64,000 bases of DNA, taken from positions 116,281 through 180,280 of the forward strand of contig NMRB01000716.1 of NCBI GenBank assembly GCA_002633025.1. The letters run 5' to 3'. Positions 56,321 to 64,000 of this stretch are shown one piece after another. A program made the translations under genes and the position numbers. This DNA comes from Notospermus geniculatus. Its lineage: Eukaryota; Nemertea; Pilidiophora; Heteronemertea; Lineidae. The notes below the pieces were generated by a model. It was given only the letters and a program-made list of their open reading frames with translations, did not search any database and had not been told where the DNA came from. The number at the start of each line of letters is the position of its first letter. The first letter of the stretch is position 1.

Positions 56321-58955
56321 CTGTAAACAGAGAAAGTGAAAATAAGTCATTTTAAAGTTTCCAATCTAAAACAGAGCATGATCTTATCATTTTGAGCAAA
56401 GACCTGGATGGGCCACAAATCTGATGATGTTGACTTCAGTAGCACTGCCAAAACTCAGAAGGTGCATGGAGCACAGTGGAAACATGGCACATATTCTGTA
56501 GGCCCCTAACTCTTGTTTCAAATCCAAGTCCCAACAACTACTTTTCATCTGCTGAAGCCAATATCCTAGGAGGCGGGGGTGGGGAGGAACTTACATAAAT
56601 TGGGGAACAGTGACCTCATTGTAATTTCATTAGTGCATATGGGATATGCATGGATATGGGAAAGAAGTCCTGATTTCTTTTCATCAGTGAAGTCACAGTT
56701 GAATGTAGCCTACATGTAGCTAACAATATACAGTGTACTTACTTGTGGTGTCGCAAAGTTCAACTCCTGAGGCATCATGATGATTACTGAAGACATTCAT
56801 TCATCGCCACCAGAGGGCGAAACACTGAAAAAAACAAAGTCAATTTTAAATGCTGGGCACCTTCCATCCCATTTGATACAGGTAGGCATTTTAATGTGCT
56901 CATTACACCAATCGGTTGGCATGAGAATCTATGACACATTGCAAGAAAAAATACACAGAACAATAACATAAGCATTTGAGACAACATCTGAGGGTTGTCA
57001 GCGCCACCTGTGATAAAGTTAGGGCACTGATATGAGCCTCTGCCAAAACACTCCCTACTTCTAGGATTTTGAAAGTCTTCCAAACAAAATGCAGTGAATT
57101 TCATGCACATATCATGATGATGATAGTTGAGCACAGGTCTGAGTAATTACATACATGCCTCACAATGGCTCATGTTGTTGTCAAAATTCTAAGTATGGAC
57201 TAAAGTCATTAACAGTAACTTAGGGATCTCACTATTTAAAGTGAAATTGATATGACAGTCATGCTGGATGGGCCACGGTGGGGNAACGAAACTGTTTTAA
57301 AAACCTGGCCGTGCCCGCCATATTGGTCGATGGTCACATGATGCGAGAGGCGCCATGTTTTCTTGATGCGAAGAAAAACGCTCCTCATGGTAAGGCCTTT
57401 CCCCCAAATAACTCCCAAGCTAAGGATTGTTTTCGGAAAAAAATCACTTAGAAGGATGGATGTAATCATATACTACATTATTATCGTAAAATTTTGAGGA
57501 AATAAAGTTACTAACCATGCAAATCCAGCCAAAAGTTCCCGGACCGCCAGACCTGCCTCCGGCTACTTCGAAGAGCGGCGACGAAAGGGAGAGCTTTCCC
57601 GCCAATCGAACCTTCCAGTATCAGGCTCGTCCCAGAAGGCAGGACCGGAGGGGGTTCAGATAACTTCCTACCAAATCTCGCTAGATAATTTCAGCGGACA
57701 ATCATGAAATGTACCTTTGATAGTCACAAGAACCGAAACAAAGGTTGTCTCTTGATATGAAGAGCAGTTTTCGTGCTTTTGAGGTGAAAATGGTATTTTC
57801 TTTGCACTGAAAACCTGCCTGTCACCCCTTGTTCAAGATAGACACGTCCTATGGGCGTTAACAGGTTAAGGATAAGGGATGGTGAGACGATCATGTGATC
57901 ATGATGTCATACATTGTATATTGGTAGCGAAAAAATGGAGGACAAAAAACTCGACCACTCATGTGACCGTGGTAGTGAAGGCATTTCTTGCTGAAAAAAG
58001 ACAGTAAGCAAATTGTAACCTGTGGTAAATCGCGTTTTTGTGCCAAAAGTTTAAAGTTGCATAGGTTTTCTGGACATTTTTGGTCAACTGAGGAAGAAAT
58101 TATTGAAAAAAACAAACAATGCTGGTGTTTTCCGCAGGCAGGTGGCGCGGTGGACATGCATGGTGGAGGCCAGCGTGTTGGTCGACCTGTGCATGAAAGG
58201 ATGCAAAATAAACTTGATCTATAACAGTCATTCAATCACACATTCGGCGGGGGAATAAGCCAAAAATCTAGGGAAACGATACCAGTATTTGGCATAGACC
58301 TAGGACAAATAGCGGGGCCTATGATTTGGTAGCGAAGACATCAGCCGCGAAGGTGGTGTATCTTGATTTCACTTGCACATGTGCAGTTTTACCTTTTTCA
58401 TCCCTGAATATTCCTTTCAATCGTATTCCACAACCAGTCACGAAAGAATAGCTCCCCAAAACCACACTTATTACCCGAATCGGCCAGCAAAAAATAAAAA
58501 TTCGCCAGAGGAATCTCAAGGCAGGCATGTCCCACCATGACAACGTCTGCAGACGGACAGAACTGATGTTGCAGACGATATTTCAACCAGGCCCCTAGGA
58601 ATGACGCCAGTCTCGGGCGGGGCACACAACGGGGCCATGGATGAAGATGACAACAAACAATGGGAACGAGGATGACACGCTTGACATGTTTAAAATAGAC
58701 CTGTCATAGTGCGTTTTCATGCCGTGCGCACAGTCTAGATTTAGGCTACAGTTTATTCTGCCATCATGGGCCTAGTAGCACACCCAATAGGAGCAGTCAG
58801 CCGCGCATATTGCTAACAGATGGCAGCACAGTCTTAGCGGACCAAATGTACAGGAAATCTATTATGATCGCTGCTCGATCGATAATGACTGGGTCCGCTA
58901 GATGCATTGAATTGGGCCCTAGTGACACCTAGTGGTCAACTCGCTGACAGCTCCT
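56321..58955. other. Intergenic or intronic DNA, no gene assigned
   Basis: It includes an N at 57284 next to GGCCATATTGG-like sequence. An open frame at 57988-58224 (+) has a plausible composition (QIVTCGKSRFCAKSLKLHR) but no recognised family or splice support. Confidence 0.5.
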
Positions 58956-59747
58956 ATTCATCTTCGTCGGCGATGGCCATTCCACTGGGTCATCTTCGCG
59001 CAGATAACTTGTCATAAACCACCTTTTTAACTCCTTGAGAAGGATGCTGTGGTCTGGATGGTCTCATAATATCGGAATACAGTGTATCACGATAGCGCTG
59101 GCACCGTGCCAGTTTTTGGATGGTGCGCAAATTTGAGACTGATCCGATGTCGGGTTTAGACTGGTTCCTGTCTTTGCCGCTACATTCCCGCCCGGAATGA
59201 GCGCCGCGGCAAATATGGGAAATCTACTTCGCATTTTTTGCCGCGCTGAGGGGTGTTACAATGTAGTTTTTTAGTTACCATCAGGTGGCTACGCAGCATG
59301 GTCGGGTTGGGCAGAACTGAGCTTTTGTTGACTTTATGTGGATAGTATAGCACACCCAATTCATCTTCGTCGGCGATGGCCATTCCACTGGGTCATCTTC
59401 GCGCAAATAACTTGTCATAAACCACCTTTTTAACTCCTTGAGAAGGATGCTGTGGTCTGGATGGTCTCATAATATCGGAATACAGTGTTTCACGATAGCG
59501 CTGGCACCGTGCCAGTTTTTGGATGGTGCGCAAATTTGAGACTGATCCGATGTCGGGTTTAGACTGGTTCCTGTCTTTGCCGCTACATTCCCGCCCGGAA
59601 TGAGCGCCGCGGCAAATATGGGAACCAATCTACTTCGCATTTTTTGCCGCGCTGAGGGGTGTTACAATGTAGTTTTTTAGTTACCATCAGGTGGCTACGC
59701 AGCATGGTCGGGTTGGGCAGAACTGAGCTTTTGTTGACTTTATGTGG
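58956..59747. repeat. ~403-bp tandem duplication
   Basis: 58956-59358 and 59359-59747 are near-identical, starting ATTCATCTTCGTCGGCGATG. Each copy carries a minus-strand ATG in a good context (MAIADEDE), but the frames across it differ between copies and no exon is supported. Confidence 0.9.
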
Positions 59748-62551
59748 GGGAAGGGGGAGGGGGAGTCGTCTCATTTGTTACAAACATTATGAGTTCTATT
59801 TGGCCTACGGTTGGGTTCTGGAATTCTGTATGTGACACCAGGATGTAATTCAGGTTCATAACTGAAGCCAAAAGGAGGAGAAACGTAAAACCACATCTTC
59901 AGCGAAGTTTACTGTCAGGAGGAACGTGACCTTATTGCCACAAATCAATCCCTACGGGCGTACGACGGTGTTGGGGCCGGGGTGGGGGGGGGGGGGGCTA
60001 CCTAGCTGAGCTCATTCCCTAGTGGCAATCCACGGAACTTTTCCTTTGTGCGCTGGTCAAAACGACCGGTCATTCACATTCAGATTAAATCCGATTACCC
60101 TGTTCGAAAACCAATCTTCAGTGCACGTGCCGACCCTAAATCTTTTGTGTCCACTGCGGGTAGGCCTATTGTTCAGCTCTGTCGCTGGTGCAGAGTTTAC
60201 TCAAAGAGCGGGAATAGTGCAAATCAACTGACGGGCGGTATGGAAATTATATAACAAGTTTTCTCTTTTTTGGACACATAATATGTTTGAAAAATTTCTT
60301 TTGGATGTTATTGCCATATGTGCATTATAGCGCAACGCGATCGCCTTTTTTGGATAGTTGGTCGGGAATATGAAATATTTCAAAAACTGTAAATCGAGCC
60401 TTGGCATAAATAGTTTATACCAATTAAATGGAAAATACTTTCGTAAAAACGGATCGTTAGGACCTGCAGGCATCAGGCCTGTATGTTACAGACTATGTGG
60501 GAAACTGATGTGCCGCATACAGAGTCTGCAAAATTGTTTGAAAACTCAAATTTTGACAATTTGTTATAAATTAATTAACTCCATCGTAATTTGTCAAAAT
60601 GAACAATTCTTTCGCAGAACGGGACCATAAGGTTGTAGCTAAAACATTTCGTTGAAATCAATTAGTTACTTTTTGTCATGAATATGTTAGGACGCTTGTT
60701 TTCAAAGAACGTCAATAAAGTCGGCATAGGTTGTCACTCGGAAGTTGAGTCTCACTAACAAACTAAGATGACCCAGGAAAGAATGGAAGAAATAGATTGT
60801 TTCAGATTTCACAATAGACAGACAATATTGAAACTGACAAACATTTGATCTCAATCTAAGAGCGACATATGCCTGGTTTTACCAGAATGGGTCACAGATG
60901 ATGGTGGCTGCATGCAGGACTGCTGCATTTGGGGTAGCCCCCGACTTAAACAAGTGCAACATGGCAATTTCTCGTCAATGCAATTCGTCGAAACAAGCAC
61001 CGGCGGTGGAGGAGCTTTAACAACAACAAAATAACACTGCCTCTGAATAGTAGGCGACAAGAGGAAAATTTATAAACCCGGCTTTTCCTACTCACCTCTT
61101 TTATCTATTTTTCGTGATAGTAACGCCTTTATCAAGCAAAGGAATGTTTGATTCATTACAATATATACTGTAATATCAGTCTCATCTTAGACGGAATTTC
61201 TGCGTTCCCTCTTTGATTTTTTTACAGGAGACATACGCATTCTGATTCCAACAGGAGGCACACAACCACCACCTTGGCCCACTGGGCTTTTGGTATTTGT
61301 ATTTGTATTTCATTTTTCCGTCAGGGCTTTTGGTCTGGGTCTGACAAAATTTCAGCACACAGACCCTTAGGATTAGAGTAAAGGGAAAAATAAATCCTCT
61401 ACGTGGGTGGAAATAAAGGCTACCTCCCCGACACCTTAACAATGGGACCCTTTTAATCATTAAGGTCAGAAAGCTGCATCTTGAATTTTTAAATTTCCAT
61501 TTCGTATCTACGAAGAAAAAGATAAATTTCAAAGTTTTTACACCATGTACACCGTAACAATGCCGCGCCACGCCACTTCCTGCCACAGCCGCACAGCCCT
61601 CACGTGCGTATCGATCCAAATCCCGTGCCTTTCTTCAAAGTTGACTTGCCGACAATAGATACGGACAGTGCTAAAGATCATAGACATACATACCCTAAGA
61701 GGGCTTTGTGAATCAGGCCCCAGTACTTTGTAGTTGCAGCCATGTTTGCTCATTAATCCATTTACATACCGTGGACATGATGGTTGAATGGCACCAATCA
61801 TCTTTTTTTTAGGCCAAGGCATGATAGGGCTTCACCGTTCACGTTAATCTCATTAACTCCATTGGTCAAGGATCAAGAATGGGCTTTGAAAGATGGCGAA
61901 GAAGGAATAAAGTAACAAAAGAACTTTTGTAGATGTAATTACACATAACAAGAACCCAACAGATTCCTGCAATTTATTCTCCTTTTATAAGATTCCCATA
62001 GCAATTTTGAAAACTTGCAGAGAGACCTCACAATTTGTACTTGTATTCACATTCATTTTGGCTCAACATGAAAACCACATCAATTTGAGACTTGATTCAG
62101 GAAGTGATTTGGCAGTAAAGCGGATGACAAGAAGATTTATGCGGCCATGAACTCAATGATTACATGATTCAGGGGGAATTTGGCCTCAACTGATGAAAAG
62201 AATGTGAGTAAACAATCTGTCTGTCTAAAAACCAGTATTTATGACCCTTTAACCCATGTATGGTAAAACCTCTCTTAGGCGTCTTTCAGAGAGATGTGTT
62301 ATCACTAAATAAAGGACAAGACCAGCCCAATGGTATCCTTACTTACATTGTAAATAGAGAGGTTCCACTCTTTACTGAACATGGTTACTTCACTGTAGCA
62401 GTGGGGTTACAGACTTGTGAGGTTGGACAATAATGTGATCCCAGAAACTGAAGCAGACCCTCTGCATCTTGGCTCACACGTCAAGTTGATGTAGGCCTAA
62501 CAAGACATGTTTGGTTGACTGTAAAACGTCAACTTTTCTGTCAACTCTTAG
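59748..62551. other. No gene recognised
   Basis: Features seen are a G14 run at 59984-59997 and TATTTG repeats near 61290-61310. Open frames at 60022-60254 are short and overlap in two registers, so neither is supported. Confidence 0.5.
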
Positions 62552-62677
62552 GTGTACCCAGGTTTACGGAGTGCCAGAGAGGCAACAGACTCTCTTAACC
62601 TTACACAGAACTTAACTCATGTTTACAATCTCACAACTACTCATGGATTGGAAGAACTAATAAACAAACAGAAAAAA
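62552..62677 (+). CDS. Candidate exon cut by an assembly gap
   Basis: An acceptor (CAACTCTTAG) precedes 42 open codons (VYPGLRSAREATDSLNLTQ.., ending in a Lys run) that stop at the N at 62678. The composition is protein-like, with several N-glycosylation sequons. The upstream exon and downstream continuation are not visible. Not recognised. Confidence 0.35.
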
Positions 62678-62678
62678 N

Positions 62679-63175
62679 TGCCTGGCGGCCATATTGGATG
62701 TGCGATCGGGCCGAAACTTCGTATTTCAGAAGGTATCCCTCTAGTACACATTTATGCAAGGTATGAAATGGCTAGGTGAGAAAACGACAACACATGCCAA
62801 GTTCGTAACTTTTGCCGAACTTTGACCTCTGTGACCTTGAAAAGTAGGTCAAATGAAAAACCCGGGTATTATGTTATGTATCGTCATTAGATATACCTAT
62901 GATAAAAATTTGGTGACGATCCGTTCATTTGTTCAGGAGAAATAGCACTTTTTCTGTTTTCACATTTAGCCCCCTATTGGCCAAACCTTGAATCGAATGA
63001 CGCTGAATATCGAAAGGAAACAACGTCTACTTACAAGCAACATGTCCCAAAAATTTCAAAAGAAAATCTCAAGTCGTTTTCAAGTTATCAGTCGGACAAG
63101 AGAAAAGCGACCGCCCGGACGCCCGAACGCCCGCCACTTTCGGTAATTTAATAACCAGGACTTTCTTCGAAAACC
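62679..63175 (-). repeat. Repeat family H, reverse orientation
   Basis: It is the reverse complement of the family at 31394: GACGATCCGTTCATTTG, GATAAAAATTTGGTGA, CTTTGACCTCTGTGACCTTG. It begins abruptly at the N and ends near a GACGCCCGAACGCCCGCC tract. Confidence 0.75.
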
Positions 63176-63621
63176 TGGTTAAAAATGTGAATTTCAATTA
63201 GACCCTCTGATTCTTTCATTGAGCCAATAAATATCCCTCTTCTTCCCAGCCAAGCTATACTAAGTGAAATGTACATGTACACACCTCTTCATCTGAACTG
63301 GCATATTCATTTCACATGTAGGCCAGATTAGAAGATACCGGGTACACCTGCTGAAGACATAATGGTCTACAGTTGACTCCCAAGTAAAATTGGTGAACCA
63401 GCACACATTTCAGAAGTGCATCTGTACCTGTTCATGACCAGCAAGTGATGACTGACAGAAACAATGATACTTGCTCTTGTCATAACATCACACTCACAGG
63501 TTTCATTTCATGACTCTGACATCACTTGAACAAACCTGTTAAACACGTCAAAACAGCGGATGTTTTCATCTACCTTACTTTTGAGCAAGGTGTTATAAAG
63601 GTATAACATTTGTGCCACATA

Positions 63622-63906
63622 GGGGTGTATTCAAATCCTCGTTCTTGACCACACTCGTGCTGACCCAGTTCATGTACATGTTGACTCAACTCGAGAATGG
63701 CAGTCTCGAATGCCGAGAATGCGACCTGTGTCAGGTCAAAAACGTGTTCTTCTCACACCCCCCTCAGCGGAGGGTTGAGAAGAACATGTTCTTGAGCCGA
63801 CTCGAGTTGCCTTCTTGGCGTTCGAGACTGCCATTCTCGTGTTGAGTCAACATTTTCATGAACTGGGTCAGCACAAGTGTGGTCAAGACCGAGGATTCAA
63901 TACGCG
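63622..63906. mobile_element. Long-armed foldback MITE at the right edge
   Basis: GTATTCAAATCCTCG..GACCACACTCGTGCTGACCC is mirrored at 63845-63906, and the inner CGAGAATGGCAGTCTCGAA and AGAACATGTTCTT are mirrored too. The arms are over 100 bp each around a CACCCCCCTCAGCGG loop. Confidence 0.85.
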
Positions 63907-64000
63907 CTAGGTGTGTCAGAACAATACTGTTCCCTATCATATTTTTTTTCATATCGGAGAGAGTGTGTGTTTTCAATAACGCAAAATAACATAACACAAG

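Noticed and set aside
59180-59774. Minus-strand frames beginning MAIADEDE or MRRLPLPL
   Set aside because: They share sequence only because of the 403-bp tandem duplication, and their starts differ between copies.

Overview
This is nuclear DNA from an animal. Genes have many short exons with GT-AG introns and coding density is low. About thirty short inverted-repeat elements are scattered through it, and TAGGCCTA, ACATGTACATGTA and ACCGGTA words are common. The recognised genes (cyclin B, PNLDC1-type piRNA trimmer, tectonic-2) and the base composition suggest a marine invertebrate, most likely a deuterostome such as an echinoderm or hemichordate. The species is not resolved. No prokaryotic feature, CRISPR array or rRNA was seen.

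Left third (1-15,243). A complete cyclin B gene runs on + in eight coding exons (760-4852), with a poly(A) signal at 5873. A PNLDC1 orthologue faces it on - (14948-8165). Its exons can be followed almost entirely, but one stretch carrying part of the nuclease core is lost at a sequence gap (N at 10608), and one exon carries an apparent one-base homopolymer frameshift. Between and inside these genes are several terminal-inverted-repeat elements, including a 114-bp perfect palindrome flanked by an 8-bp direct repeat.

Middle (15,244-30,840). A tectonic-2 (TCTN2) gene on + starts 295 bp from the PNLDC1 start codon, in a head-to-head arrangement. I reconstruct 20 in-phase coding exons, about 1183 codons. 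Its 4.7-kb intron 6 contains an intron-free antisense coding region of 370 aa for a cupin/JmjC-like membrane protein. The locus has at least four local tandem duplications that copy splice sites or whole exons, creating decoy exons and one duplicated exon pair.

Right half (30,841-64,000). This part is mostly repeats: MITE-like elements, a solo LTR, a 1.7-kb tandem duplication, a ~176-bp satellite with a four-monomer higher-order period of 705 bp, a ~66-bp satellite, and an 8.3-kb tandem segmental duplication (39,596-47,895 and 47,896-56,264). The second segment carries a pogo/Tigger-like element that is absent from the first and encodes a short zinc-ribbon-like ORF. Candidate exons of unrecognised genes lie in the duplicated segments and near 62,552. 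Single Ns at 10608, 39258, 57284 and 62678 look like collapsed assembly gaps.

Functionally, cyclin B drives mitosis, PNLDC1 trims piRNA 3' ends and TCTN2 works at the ciliary transition zone. They are neighbours rather than a pathway. The only likely regulatory link is the shared PNLDC1/TCTN2 promoter.
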